From Promethearchaeia archaeon (GTDB lineage Archaea; Asgardarchaeota; Lokiarchaeia; Sigyniarchaeales; SOKP01): 64,000 nt of DNA. Position numbers and translations under genes: made by a program. The stretch covers positions 62,001-126,000 of the forward strand of contig JAHQWK010000004.1 in the NCBI GenBank assembly GCA_029856145.1, in the 5' to 3' direction. Within the stretch, counting starts at the first letter, position 1. Every line of letters begins with the position of its first letter. This document shows positions 45,487 through 54,854 of this stretch, piece after piece. The notes beneath the pieces are model-generated. The model did not search any database. It saw nothing but the letters and a program-made list of their open reading frames with translations, and was not told where the DNA came from.

Positions 45487-46683
45487 CTATTCTTTATTTT
45501 GATTTATATCTTCAATTTCTTGTTCTTGTTCAGAACTTAGTTGTTTAGGATTGTGAATCCATCCTTTCTTTAGCTTATCTTGAGCCCATAAAACAGAAGC
45601 TCCAATCCAACCAACATTTTCCCTTCCTGAAACACCTAAAACATTAATTTTATCTTTTAATCTTTCTGAAAAATGTTTTGAAATTTCCGTTTTTAGTCTT
45701 ATATCTAATCCTGGAATTAAACTACCACCTCCTGCAAGGATTATGTTAGGTAATATATCCTCCCAGTTTTCCCTATCCCAAAATTTAATTACTTTAGAAA
45801 CTGCTTCAGGTAACCCTATGTAATCAATATGAATTAAGGAAGGGTTAAATAGAGGTTCGGTCAGCATAAATCTCTCTGTATTAACTTCTATAGATGTCCC
45901 ATCAGGTAAATCAATATTTCTATTATATTTAGTTAAACCATCCTTGATTCTTCTTATTTCTTCATCTGGATCTATAATACATAAGGATAATTTCTCTTTG
46001 ATTTCATTAGCAATCATCTTATCAAGATATACTGTTTTTCCAGAACCTTTTTTTGATAAAATTAAATTCAACAAATAATTTGTCAAATCTTTACCAGATA
46101 TTGGATAAATATCCCTTGCCATTTCATTAGAGAATCCATGTAAAAATGTGGTAATAATAGTATTTATTTCCCCCATACTTATAACTACACCACTGGTTTT
46201 ACGTAACGTAGCCAATATTCCTTGACTTTCAGATAAAAATAATAATGAAGGAAAATCAAAAACATTAAAAAAAATATCCTGCAACTTTGTTTTTTCTAAT
46301 TCTGATATGAAGAAGGGAGATATTATTAAAATTGGTTGTTTAAAATGATTTTCTTCTGCTATTTCTAATTGCTTATAATGATGATAAAAGAATTTCATAA
46401 AAATATTATAATTGCTTTCCTTCCGGAATTCATGAATCTTAAGTATATTAGAGTACTTTAATGCTTGATGCCCAAATAAATGGCTTTCAGTCTTTTTTCC
46501 AGTAATATATATATCCTCGAGGCCATCTATTACTTCCGATGTGAATAAATAATCAATACTATTAACGTAAACACTAGGAGCAATAATATCTGGAAAATCA
46601 TCTCCTGCCCAACCCATTCTAAAAATTTTACTTCCAATATTAATAATAAGCGGACGTAACTGATTTTTTTCTGTAGATGACAT
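45487..46683 (-). CDS. Divergent actin-family protein (Arp-like), altered active site
   Basis: The 398-residue protein aligns over the whole actin fold. Landmarks are phosphate loop 1 NIGSKIFRMGWAGDDFPDII (residues 15-34), connect-1/phosphate 2 region TSGVVISMGEINT (163-175), SGKDLTNYLLNLI, EIKEKLSLCIIDPDEE, ERFMLTEPLFNPSLIH, and the adenosine motif LAGGGSLIPGLDIRLK. By alignment to actin, Asp11 is Asn15, Lys18 is Arg22, Gln137 is Glu152, Asp154 is Ser169 and His161 is Ile176. These are the ATP-hydrolysis residues, so it probably binds nucleotide poorly or does not hydrolyse it, like many actin-related proteins. It is followed 18 bases later by the TPR-CHAT frame and lies in a cluster with a gelsolin domain. 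Confidence 0.85.
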   Translation of the reverse strand: MSSTEKNQLRPLIINIGSKIFRMGWAGDDFPDIIAPSVYVNSIDYLFTSEVIDGLEDIYITGKKTESHLFGHQALKYSNILKIHEFRKESNYNIFMKFFYHHYKQLEIAEENHFKQPILIISPFFISELEKTKLQDIFFNVFDFPSLLFLSESQGILATLRKTSGVVISMGEINTIITTFLHGFSNEMARDIYPISGKDLTNYLLNLILSKKGSGKTVYLDKMIANEIKEKLSLCIIDPDEEIRRIKDGLTKYNRNIDLPDGTSIEVNTERFMLTEPLFNPSLIHIDYIGLPEAVSKVIKFWDRENWEDILPNIILAGGGSLIPGLDIRLKTEISKHFSERLKDKINVLGVSGRENVGWIGASVLWAQDKLKKGWIHNPKQLSSEQEQEIEDINQNKE

Positions 46684-46741
46684 AGTAAATTATTTAAAAA
46701 TATCTTTTTAAATTATTTTTTAAATGGTGAAAATTAACCAG

Positions 46742-47596
46742 TTATTGAAAATATTTTAATTCGTGAACAAATTCGTCTGTAACTCGTTTTAATTGATATT
46801 CTTTAACTTGTAATTCTAGCAATCCTAAGACTCTTTTAAATTTTCCCGACATGGACTCAATGTCAACCTCAGCAACTTTCTCGATTTCATCTCGCTTAAC
46901 TTTAAATTGTTCTAAATTTTCCTGAATTTTATCAAAGACATTGTTAATAGAAATAACTAGATCATCTGTGTTCTTTTTTGTAATTTTTCGCATCTTTCGT
47001 AAGATACCAAGTATATTTGAAATACTCATCTCCCATCTATCATAATTCTCATTGTAACTGGATAGTAGACCTTCAAAAAACTCTGTTAATTTTAAGTAAA
47101 TATTTTTTTGTTTAATAAATGAAGGTTCTTGTTTAGTTGCAGGAATTGTAGGCGTTTGGGTTTTTGGTGCGGAACCGGCTTCCGATTGGACTTCTGGAGT
47201 AATCTTTTTCTCTTGTGTTGATGAGATAGCATTCGATTGGGCTTTTGGAGTAGCCGATGGTTCTTTCTCGCTTACTTCAGGAACGCTCTTAGTTCTAGCC
47301 TTTTTTTCATCCCTAGTTCGTTGAACTAACGGAACATCTTCTAAGACATAAGCTTCAGCAATTTTACTACGTGATTCATGTGATAATTGGGGTGTAATCT
47401 TTATATCTCCTTCTTTTTGAGGTTTGACATATCCTTGTCCCTCAGATACACCTTTTAACAAAGTTTGTAACGTGGTTTCTGTTGTTTTAGCAGAGTGTAA
47501 TGCTGTATCTAATGAATATTCAGGGATCTCTTCAACAGCGTCATCACTATCTTTGAGTTTCTTCCTCTTCTCTTTTTTTTTTCTTTTTTTCGCCAC
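46742..47596 (-). CDS. Lys-rich coiled-coil protein upstream of the actin-like gene
   Basis: I do not recognise this protein of about 284 residues. It starts with a run of Lys/Arg (AKKRKKKEKRKK), continues through a disordered Pro/Ser/Thr/Glu-rich stretch with imperfect repeats such as PSATPKAQSNAISSTQEKK, and ends in about 110 residues of coiled coil (KIQENLEQFKVKRDEIEKV). GTG 47596 is 6 bases after GGTG; an earlier GTG at 47605 is possible. It is 58 bases before the actin-like gene on the same strand. A basic tail plus coiled coil suggests a scaffold or filament-binding role, which is inference. Confidence 0.6.
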   Translation of the reverse strand: MAKKRKKKEKRKKLKDSDDAVEEIPEYSLDTALHSAKTTETTLQTLLKGVSEGQGYVKPQKEGDIKITPQLSHESRSKIAEAYVLEDVPLVQRTRDEKKARTKSVPEVSEKEPSATPKAQSNAISSTQEKKITPEVQSEAGSAPKTQTPTIPATKQEPSFIKQKNIYLKLTEFFEGLLSSYNENYDRWEMSISNILGILRKMRKITKKNTDDLVISINNVFDKIQENLEQFKVKRDEIEKVAEVDIESMSGKFKRVLGLLELQVKEYQLKRVTDEFVHELKYFQ

Positions 47597-47639
47597 CAAA
47601 TACACCTAAACTAATCATTAATAAAAATATACTTAAATT

Positions 47640-48041
47640 TTAATCTAAAGGAGAAAAGGTAACTTCTAGTGCTTCTCCCTTTTCCGTTAATATGTCTTTT
47701 AATTTATCCATATCTTTAGAACTTTCTGATATCGCCGTCCACACTGCTGTTTTATCTTTTTCAACAATTACCGCTTCACTATACACTAAGCTAATCTCTT
47801 CTTCTGCAAAAATATCAAGTATCTTTGCTAAAGCTCCCGGAATGTCTTTCATTATTACTCTTAGCTTCACTAGATTTCCTTCACTTTTTAAACCAATAGG
47901 AGTAATTCTTATCTCTTTCGTCTCTGAATCGCTTACTAACATTAACTGTGAATTGGTTGTCAAACCGAGATTCTTCCTAGTGACTAAAGGGAGCACTATT
48001 CGTCCTCGATTATCTATTGTAATAATTTTAACGTCTTTCAA
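47640..48041 (-). CDS. AbrB-like DNA-binding domain fused to ACT domain
   Basis: The 133-residue protein has an N-terminal swapped-hairpin AbrB/SpoVT domain (VKIITIDNRGRIVLPLVTRKN, residues 4-24) and a C-terminal ACT domain (GNLVKLRVIMKDIPGALAKI then ILDIFAEEEISLVYSEAVIV). ACT domains bind small effectors, often amino acids, so this looks like a ligand-responsive transcription regulator. The first usable start is TTG 48041. It lies 35 bases upstream of the coiled-coil gene in the actin cluster and is a natural candidate for regulating it. Confidence 0.82.
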   Translation of the reverse strand: MKDVKIITIDNRGRIVLPLVTRKNLGLTTNSQLMLVSDSETKEIRITPIGLKSEGNLVKLRVIMKDIPGALAKILDIFAEEEISLVYSEAVIVEKDKTAVWTAISESSKDMDKLKDILTEKGEALEVTFSPLD

Positions 48042-48298
48042 AATTAATCATTAGAATTATTATAATTATAATTATAATTATTTTCGTTTTACTGCTATAA
48101 ATTTCTAACTATAATTCAAGGTAATATTTTTCTTATTAATATTAACAAAATTATTATTAATAACTTTAATGTAATCCTACTAAACTAGAATATAATAAGT
48201 AAAACAAAAATTAAATCAAGTTTTACAATACATCTAATAATTCGGAGTTTTATATCAATTGTGAAAATATACTAAAAAGTAAATAAAAAAAATTTCCT

Positions 48299-50458
48299 TT
48301 ACAATTCTCCTTTATGAGCCTTTAGCTTTACTGTTAAATCTCGTGCTCGTTTTGAATACCAGATCAATAATTCTCCAGCATCTTCGGGTTTGAAGTATTC
48401 TCCTCCACACAGTGCTGCTGCACGGCTCATCAACGTGTCATCAGGGTTCCCTAGTCCGACCACGTATACAACAACGGAGGGATTGTCAGCCAATTTTTTA
48501 ATCTCATTTAAGAAAGCATCCCCATCCGTAGGCACGCCGTCTGTAAGTATTACTATCATCGTTGGCTGGTCAGGATTCATCTTTTGGAATTCATCTAACA
48601 CTTGATGAGCTTGTATCATCGCAGAGCCCATGTTTGTCGCTTGACCGTACGCATTTCCTACCCGATCGACAATCATACGAGCCGCATCTTCAAGAACACC
48701 CTTTTTACCGCTTGCAGAATCCATATAGAAGCCACCGCCGAATGGTAGTACTTGTGATTCATCAGCAAATCTAATTACTGAAACTTTTTCGCCAAAACCT
48801 CTTCCTACTTTTTCACTTAAGAAGAGAACCGCCGCAAAAGCAGCAGATATCCTTCGCGGTATGTTAATTCCATCTTTAAAATGTTTTAGAAATTCTTGGA
48901 TTTCTCGAGATTCCATAGCAGCTTTTATTCCCTCGATAGCAGGAGCAATATTAGTAACAAATACATCACGTGCCATCATTGAACGGCTAATATCTATTAT
49001 TAAAATAGCGTTAAATGGAATTAAACCTACTGGACTTAAGGATAAGGTCGTATTTGGGGAAACTCTAGCAAAAATATCGCCAGTTAAATCAGGAACCGTA
49101 TCAAGAACTGAACAAGCAATATTTACTGCAGCCCATCTTAGTTTTATCCCTTTAAATATAATATAGTTTGAAATCCAGCCCTTCATAGAATTTGCATTTT
49201 CTCGAGCAGTACTTATTATTTCCCACATATTTTCACCTGAAATAGGGGAAATTCCTAGAGAGATGTTTTGTAATGGGATAATGGTTCTTTGGTTCTTGGA
49301 GACTTTTACTTCAAAACTACCGATACCAGAAGCTTCCAAAATTTCACTATCAATAACTATTACATTATCAGGCGTAGTCTCTGAAACTTCTACTTTTCCA
49401 GCACCCATAGCTCCCGTAAGCTCATCCTCAAAAGCTAAAATATCCTCTGTTTGAAGTGAGAGGCTATACTGTGTTCTTGGGCTGACTAAAACAAAACCCA
49501 TTAAATTTGGTTGAGATTGGACTTCTAGCATTAATTCAGAAGCTTTTTGTATTGGAGGCTCAGTTGAGTATATAACAACTTGTTGAGCTTGAATATTTGT
49601 ATCTTCATATGTATCCATACTCATATTAATTTCATTCATTCCAATATTTGCTTGATCTATTCTTGCCGAGCCCATAGCTCTCGTTAAGGGATCCTCCCAA
49701 GCAATCAACATTCCTTGTCCAAGGCCTAGTTGTTGGATAATACTAGGATTTAACTGTACTCTACCTCCTTCAATACTATCGTCAATCCTAGGTGTAAGGA
49801 TTATTCCGTTTTTTTGACCTTGTAGCATATTTATATCGATTTTGTTTGGATATGGTTCTATAGGTGCAGCTGGTTCCACTCCATATTGGGTAACTCCAGG
49901 TTGTGGTATTTCCATTGGAGGAGGAGGCCGTGTTGGTAAAGGTGTCATAGAAGGTTGGGGTGTAGGAGTCAGTTGGGGTGCAGGTGCAGGAGTAGGCGCG
50001 GGAGGTGGTGTGAATGACGGTTGAGGTGCTGGAGTGGGTTGGGGTGCAGGTGCAGGTGTAGGCGCGGGAGGTGTAGGTAATGGAGATAATGAAGATTGAG
50101 GGGTAGGCGTTGGTGTTGGAGTGGGTTGGGGTGCAGGTGTAGGGGTAGGTTGAATTGTTGGGACTTTTGGAATTTTTAGTGTTGGAGTAAGTGTTGCTGC
50201 AGCACTTATGGGGCGAACTGTTAATTCAACACCTGAAAATTGTAGGTCATCTAAGATGTTTTTTGAAAATTGACCAGCAAAATCTAAAACTTTATCAGAA
50301 ATTTCAATAGTAGCTTTTTTTTTCAAATTATTATCAATATTTAAAATTTCTATTATATCCCCGTTCTTTACTCCTAGCGCATTCGCGTTAGATTGACAAA
50401 TTATAACTTTATCTTTAATTTCATTATTCGCATCGACAAAAAGTTTGATTTCTGTCAT
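48299..50458 (-). CDS. VWA-domain protein with double-psi-barrel-like modules
   Basis: The 719-residue protein is modular. Residues 1-90 resemble a Cdc48-N/AbrB-like double-psi barrel (IICQSNANALGVKNGDIIEI). Residues about 95-200 are a Pro/Thr/Ala-rich linker built of PTPxP units. Residues 210-410 hold two further barrel-like copies (IAWEDPLTRAMGSARI and LAFEDELTGAMGAGKV align well). A VWA domain from about 480 has MIDAS residues DISRS, later TNMGSAM and LTDGVPTDGDAF. VWA plus chaperone-type barrels suggests a metal-dependent adhesion or scaffold step. It heads a minus-strand group 257 bases before the AbrB-ACT gene. Confidence 0.85.
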   Translation of the reverse strand: MTEIKLFVDANNEIKDKVIICQSNANALGVKNGDIIEILNIDNNLKKKATIEISDKVLDFAGQFSKNILDDLQFSGVELTVRPISAAATLTPTLKIPKVPTIQPTPTPAPQPTPTPTPTPQSSLSPLPTPPAPTPAPAPQPTPAPQPSFTPPPAPTPAPAPQLTPTPQPSMTPLPTRPPPPMEIPQPGVTQYGVEPAAPIEPYPNKIDINMLQGQKNGIILTPRIDDSIEGGRVQLNPSIIQQLGLGQGMLIAWEDPLTRAMGSARIDQANIGMNEINMSMDTYEDTNIQAQQVVIYSTEPPIQKASELMLEVQSQPNLMGFVLVSPRTQYSLSLQTEDILAFEDELTGAMGAGKVEVSETTPDNVIVIDSEILEASGIGSFEVKVSKNQRTIIPLQNISLGISPISGENMWEIISTARENANSMKGWISNYIIFKGIKLRWAAVNIACSVLDTVPDLTGDIFARVSPNTTLSLSPVGLIPFNAILIIDISRSMMARDVFVTNIAPAIEGIKAAMESREIQEFLKHFKDGINIPRRISAAFAAVLFLSEKVGRGFGEKVSVIRFADESQVLPFGGGFYMDSASGKKGVLEDAARMIVDRVGNAYGQATNMGSAMIQAHQVLDEFQKMNPDQPTMIVILTDGVPTDGDAFLNEIKKLADNPSVVVYVVGLGNPDDTLMSRAAALCGGEYFKPEDAGELLIWYSKRARDLTVKLKAHKGEL

Positions 50459-50740
50459 AATTATAATTTAATATTTTCTATAGTATTTTAATATATTATA
50501 AGTGTTTAAGCTTAAAATTTCTATCAACAATTATTTATTTTTTTTATAAATATCAATCTAATATCAGTGTAAGATAGTTATCTAGAATTGATATTATAAT
50601 AGACATAACTATCTTTATATTAAAATTTAACAATATTGAGATAATCTTGCAAAAATTTTTGTATTCAATATCAAGAAAAAACTCTTTGTAGAAGAATATT
50701 ATGCAACTGAATGGTCTAAATTGATTTCAGCTTATTTATT

Positions 50741-51130
50741 TCATTTGATTGGATATCGTTTGAGAATTTCTCCTGCATAATACCTAAAAATTTTAACTAT
50801 CTTTCCCAAATCTGCAATTTGCCTTGATGCTCCCATTAGAAAGAATCGTCCAGCAGCACTTAGAATTATAAATCCATTGTCACCTCGTAAAACGACTTCA
50901 AGCATATCTGTGAATCCTAAAGTTGCAATTGCATCGGATCCTGACTGAACAACTACAGCGCTCAGACTGGAGAATAGGTCGGGATCTATATTATATCCGG
51001 GAATAGCGCTGAAAGCTAATCTTAAACCCTCTCGAGTAATAAGAGCTAACGCCTCAAGCTCACTGTACTCTGTGATACTGCCCAAAAAATTACTCAACGC
51101 ATGTGCTTCATCTGGTGTCAGGTCACTCAT
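50741..51130 (-). CDS. Roadblock/LC7 domain protein
   Basis: This 129-residue protein has the Roadblock order: first helix LSNFLGSITEYSELEALALI, strand TREGLRLAFSAIPG, second helix PDLFSSLSAVVVQSGSDAIA, then the last strands LEVVLRGDNGFIILSAAGRF and helix ADLGKIVKIFRYYAGEIL. It is shorter and more divergent than the one at 17451-17804. It sits between the gelsolin-like gene (154 bases upstream) and the VWA gene, all on the same strand. Roadblock partners are usually GTPases; none is encoded in this cluster. Confidence 0.85.
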   Translation of the reverse strand: MSDLTPDEAHALSNFLGSITEYSELEALALITREGLRLAFSAIPGYNIDPDLFSSLSAVVVQSGSDAIATLGFTDMLEVVLRGDNGFIILSAAGRFFLMGASRQIADLGKIVKIFRYYAGEILKRYPIK

Positions 51131-51284
51131 AATATAGATAAAAACTGTGTTTTAATTAATATAAATTATAAAATTCAAACTTAAAAATATATATTTCTTT
51201 TAAAATCTAAATCAAACTTCTTGAGTTGAAAATCTCAAAAATGTATGTAATACTAAGAATAAGATTAAAGGAAATAAATAATTT

Positions 51285-52124
51285 TTAATTTCCTTCTAAC
51301 TGCTCTTTGATTTGTTCTTTTAAGATTTCTCTTTTACTTTTTGTTTCAACTGGTTTAGATTTTGCGTTCGCGCGTTTTAGAAATTCAATTGCGATGATTT
51401 TACCATTTTCAGATAAAACTCGTGGTGAGTAGTCTTCAGCAAAAAAAATTCCTTCTGGAATCGCTCCAACCTTCGAGATTTCCTTAGTAACTTGTTTTTC
51501 TCCAAGGAATTGTTGTACTTTTTCAACAATTGAATAAGCATGATTTCCGATAATAATCAATTCTCGTTCAAAACCGGGAGGCATTTGAATTTCTTCTAGT
51601 TTTTGCATAACTTGTTGGAAATCTATTTGAGTCTGTTCTTGTATGAAATCAGGCATAGAACCTTCACCCCGATATAAAGGCCCTGTATTTTGTGCAGCAC
51701 GATCTTTGCTTCCTGCTATATTCATACCTTTAGCTGGCCTTGGACTTCCAAAAACATTTTTTTCTCTTATTGGATGCACATTTGAAGGGGAAATCTCTAC
51801 TGGTTTTATTTCCTGTGCTATTCCTGCTTCAGTTTGTCCTCCAATTAACTTAATAAAATCGGGTTCTTCCTCACTTTCATCAACTGGAACAACAGCATAA
51901 TGCATTCCTACTTGACCACGGATTTCTTGAGATCTTTTAGCTCCAATAAATTTTGACCTAACACTACTTTTTAATCCCTTCCATAGATATACTTTTCTTA
52001 CTTCATCTGCTACAAGAACATAACATTCATCCGTTTTTAAAACATCCTTAATTGAACCTTGAGTTGTTATCTCAGTTGTAGTCCCATCAGGATTAATAAG
52101 AAACAATTGTGGTATTTTAATCAA
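51285..52124 (-). CDS. Single-domain gelsolin-like protein with C-terminal extension
   Basis: The first 90 residues match a gelsolin/ADF-H fold: ECYVLVADEVRKVYLWKGLK near residue 32, VRSKFIGAKRSQEIRGQVG, and VPVDESEEEPDFIKLIGG. These are the gelsolin D-x-x-x-x-x-V-W-x-G and E-x-x-x-F landmarks. Asgard gelsolins of one or two domains are known to bind and sever actin. Residues 100-190 are a linker and the last 90 (QQVMQKLEEIQMPPGFEREL) are helical. The TTG at 52124 lies only 1 base after GGAG, too close, so an ATT three bases on or ATA nine bases on may be used instead. Confidence 0.82.
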   Translation of the reverse strand: MIKIPQLFLINPDGTTTEITTQGSIKDVLKTDECYVLVADEVRKVYLWKGLKSSVRSKFIGAKRSQEIRGQVGMHYAVVPVDESEEEPDFIKLIGGQTEAGIAQEIKPVEISPSNVHPIREKNVFGSPRPAKGMNIAGSKDRAAQNTGPLYRGEGSMPDFIQEQTQIDFQQVMQKLEEIQMPPGFERELIIIGNHAYSIVEKVQQFLGEKQVTKEISKVGAIPEGIFFAEDYSPRVLSENGKIIAIEFLKRANAKSKPVETKSKREILKEQIKEQLEGN

Positions 52125-52296
52125 TCTCCTTTATTTTTTGTTGAAATTTAGTATTAATATAACTTATCTAACCTCAACTTAAGTTTTCACAAAAACTAAG
52201 TTAATAATAATATAATATTACATGTAAATAAATCTTTATCTTGAGACTTATTCACGTTCTGACATCTCTAATAAACATGTATTGTTTCGCAAAATG

Positions 52297-53868
52297 TTAA
52301 AAATTAAGAACACTTCGTAGAGCATTATTAATATTTTTTGTCATATCTAATGCTGTAAAGCGGTCTCCAACATTTAGTTTACAATATTCTCCTATTATGC
52401 CATTAAGAAATGCTGCGGAGCATGCTGACTTGAAAAGATCATTTTTAGTTGAAATAAAGCAATTACATAGTCCTGCTAATACATCACCAGTCCCACCAAT
52501 ACTCATTTCAGCACAACCAGTTTTATTTACCTTAATTTGCTTTCCATTAGAGATATAATCAAATGGACCTTTCACCAGTAGAGTTAAATCTAAATCTTTA
52601 GCCAAATCTAATATTACTTTGCTGCGATCCACAATATTCTCATAAGAGGGTAGTACTACATTCATCATTATCTTTAATTCCCCCTCATGAGGTGTTAGTA
52701 TAGTAGGTAAGCCTTTTATTAATTCAAGGTGATCTTTAACTAGTTTTAAAGCATCAGCATCAAGAATAAATGGTTTTTTATATTGTTTTAAATTCTTTAG
52801 TAATTCTACTAAGAGATTTTCAGTTTCTTTTTTTATTCCCAAACCAGGGCCAATTAATATTGAATCTGCCCATTTTATTAATTCAGTTAATTCTTCTAAA
52901 GCATCTATATCCAACCAATTACCTTTTTTTGTTCTTACGATCATATTTGGAGAATAACTTCTAAGAGGTGTTGCAATAACTTCTGGTACATAAGTTATTA
53001 CTAAATCAATTCCAAAATTAATCCCCGTCAAAGAAGAATAAGCGGGAGCTCCAGAATAATTCTTCGAACCACCTATTATTAAAATTTTCCCAAAGTCCCC
53101 TTTATGAGCATCACTTTTTCTTTTTTTTAAAGTAGATATTAAATCTCCTCTTCCAATGAATAAACTTGCTTCAGGAGGAATACCAATAGATTTCTCTAAG
53201 ATTTCCTCTATATATTCATTGTTACAAGACAATCCTTTTTTCCTTCTATGAAAGGTAATTACTAAATCTGCTTTGACCGCCTTATCAGTGACATCCCCAG
53301 TATTGGGATCTAATCCTGATGGTATATCAATGGAAACTACTGTAATCCTTTCATTCTCTACTTTTTTAATATTATTTATTAAATCTATTGCAGAAGCTAT
53401 AGGTTCTCTGATTTTTCCTTCTATTCCAGTTCCTAACAATCCATCAACAATTACATGATAACTTTTATCTTCTTTAATACGATTTCCTATATTAATTAAG
53501 TCTGTGGAATCTTTTACTATTTCTACATCAATAGAATAATTAAGGTTATTAAAAATTATATTCCAGTTTAATTGAGCCTCTTTAGTTCGAATTTTACCTG
53601 GATCACCAACTAAAATAACCAAAACTTTAACGCCATAAGAACTCAAGTGCCTAGCAACAACAAATCCATCTCCTCCATTATTTCCCGTTCCACAAAAAAT
53701 TACTGTTTTATTGTTTTTCTCTAAATAACCACGATTCATAATTTTTGTTGCGAAAGAATAACCAGCACATTCCATTAAGTGACTTTTTGGTATTCCGAGC
53801 CACTCTGAGTTATTATCTAAAATTGCCATCTCTTCAGAACTAATCTTTTCAGAATTAAATGGTTTCAT
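52297..53868 (-). CDS. nnr: Bifunctional NAD(P)H-hydrate epimerase/ADP-dependent dehydratase
   Basis: The 523-residue protein repairs hydrated NAD(P)H. The N-terminal YjeF_N epimerase half has FCGTGNNGGDGFVVARHLSS near residue 57 and VDGLLGTGIEGKI. The C-terminal dehydratase/kinase-fold half has ILIIGGSKNYSGAPAYSSL near residue 265, TPHEGELKIMM, LVKGPFDYIS and the ADP/phosphate site SIGGTGDVLAGL near residue 468. Both halves are full-length. It is not related in function to its neighbours. Confidence 0.95.
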   Translation of the reverse strand: MKPFNSEKISSEEMAILDNNSEWLGIPKSHLMECAGYSFATKIMNRGYLEKNNKTVIFCGTGNNGGDGFVVARHLSSYGVKVLVILVGDPGKIRTKEAQLNWNIIFNNLNYSIDVEIVKDSTDLINIGNRIKEDKSYHVIVDGLLGTGIEGKIREPIASAIDLINNIKKVENERITVVSIDIPSGLDPNTGDVTDKAVKADLVITFHRRKKGLSCNNEYIEEILEKSIGIPPEASLFIGRGDLISTLKKRKSDAHKGDFGKILIIGGSKNYSGAPAYSSLTGINFGIDLVITYVPEVIATPLRSYSPNMIVRTKKGNWLDIDALEELTELIKWADSILIGPGLGIKKETENLLVELLKNLKQYKKPFILDADALKLVKDHLELIKGLPTILTPHEGELKIMMNVVLPSYENIVDRSKVILDLAKDLDLTLLVKGPFDYISNGKQIKVNKTGCAEMSIGGTGDVLAGLCNCFISTKNDLFKSACSAAFLNGIIGEYCKLNVGDRFTALDMTKNINNALRSVLNF

Positions 53869-53998
53869 AACAATTTTATTTAAGAATTAGATATAAAAAA
53901 TCTTTTAGTTTCAGACGATTTTTTATTTGGAAAAATATTTCATTATTCGAATATTATTGAATCAAAAGACCATTCAAAATAATTAGGAAATAAGGAAA

Positions 53999-54811
53999 AT
54001 GAGTGAAAAACTACAAATATATCAAGATTACGGTAAAAAAATTGAAGAACTTCTAAGACCTTTAACATTTCCAATTGCGATAAAAGTTATAAAAGATGAA
54101 TCTGACATTCCTCTTAACCATAAAAAACCTAAATCTAATTTAAATGTACAAATTTTTTTATGTCAAGCATTTAAAATGGTTCGTAGCTATGGATGGACCA
54201 TGTTTATAACGGAAGAGGATTGTATATGCAAGTTGGCTAGGTTTATTTATGGCTGGGATCCAATGACAGAAGAAGCTGAAAATTTCGCCAATCAGTTCAG
54301 TAATGGACTTTATGCTAAAGACCTTGACACAGCAAGAAAATGGCAAGATCATATCTATTTATTGAAAGACAAATTTTTAGGTGTAGCAATTTCACCTTTA
54401 ACAAGAACTAAAATAGAGCCTGATATTGTTCAAATTTATTGTAATCCTGCACAAGCTATGAGATTGATTCAAGCTTATCTTTATATTAAGGGTGGTGTTC
54501 TTAATTTCACATCCGCAGGGAGAGGGGCTTCCTGCCATGAAGGAGTAATTAAAAGTATTCAGACTAATGAGCCTCAGCTAGTGATCTTAGGAAATGGTGA
54601 TAGAGTTTGGGGAGGAGCAGAAGATACAGAAGTAATGTTTTCAATTCCAAAAGAAAAATTAGGTATTATTGTAAAAGGATTAGAGGCTACACACAAGGCA
54701 GGTTTGAGATATCCAATCCCAAAATATATGAATTATAATCCCGGCTTCCAAGCAGCATTTAAAGAAAAAGCTAAAGTTAGAGCTGGAGGCACTGTAATTA
54801 AAGAAAACTAA
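53999..54811 (+). CDS. DUF169 family protein
   Basis: The 270-residue protein fits DUF169: PLTFPIAIKVIKDESDIP, then a Cys-rich segment FLCQAFKMVRSYGWTMFITE with EEDCICKLARFIYGW, and later YCNPAQAMRLIQAYLY and GRGASCHEGVIKS. The final third has NGDRVWGGAEDTEVMFSIP. The conserved Cys residues suggest metal or cofactor binding. Its role is not established. It is followed after 43 bases by an M29-like aminopeptidase gene. Confidence 0.85.
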   Translation: MSEKLQIYQDYGKKIEELLRPLTFPIAIKVIKDESDIPLNHKKPKSNLNVQIFLCQAFKMVRSYGWTMFITEEDCICKLARFIYGWDPMTEEAENFANQFSNGLYAKDLDTARKWQDHIYLLKDKFLGVAISPLTRTKIEPDIVQIYCNPAQAMRLIQAYLYIKGGVLNFTSAGRGASCHEGVIKSIQTNEPQLVILGNGDRVWGGAEDTEVMFSIPKEKLGIIVKGLEATHKAGLRYPIPKYMNYNPGFQAAFKEKAKVRAGGTVIKEN

Positions 54812-54854
54812 TTTAGATTTAAAAATTGTTAAAGTTAAAAATGAGAGTATTAAA

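Noticed and set aside
49842..50024. Gly-rich plus-strand ORF opposite the VWA gene
   Set aside because: It is a mirror of the Pro/Thr-rich linker encoded on the minus strand and has no independent coding evidence.
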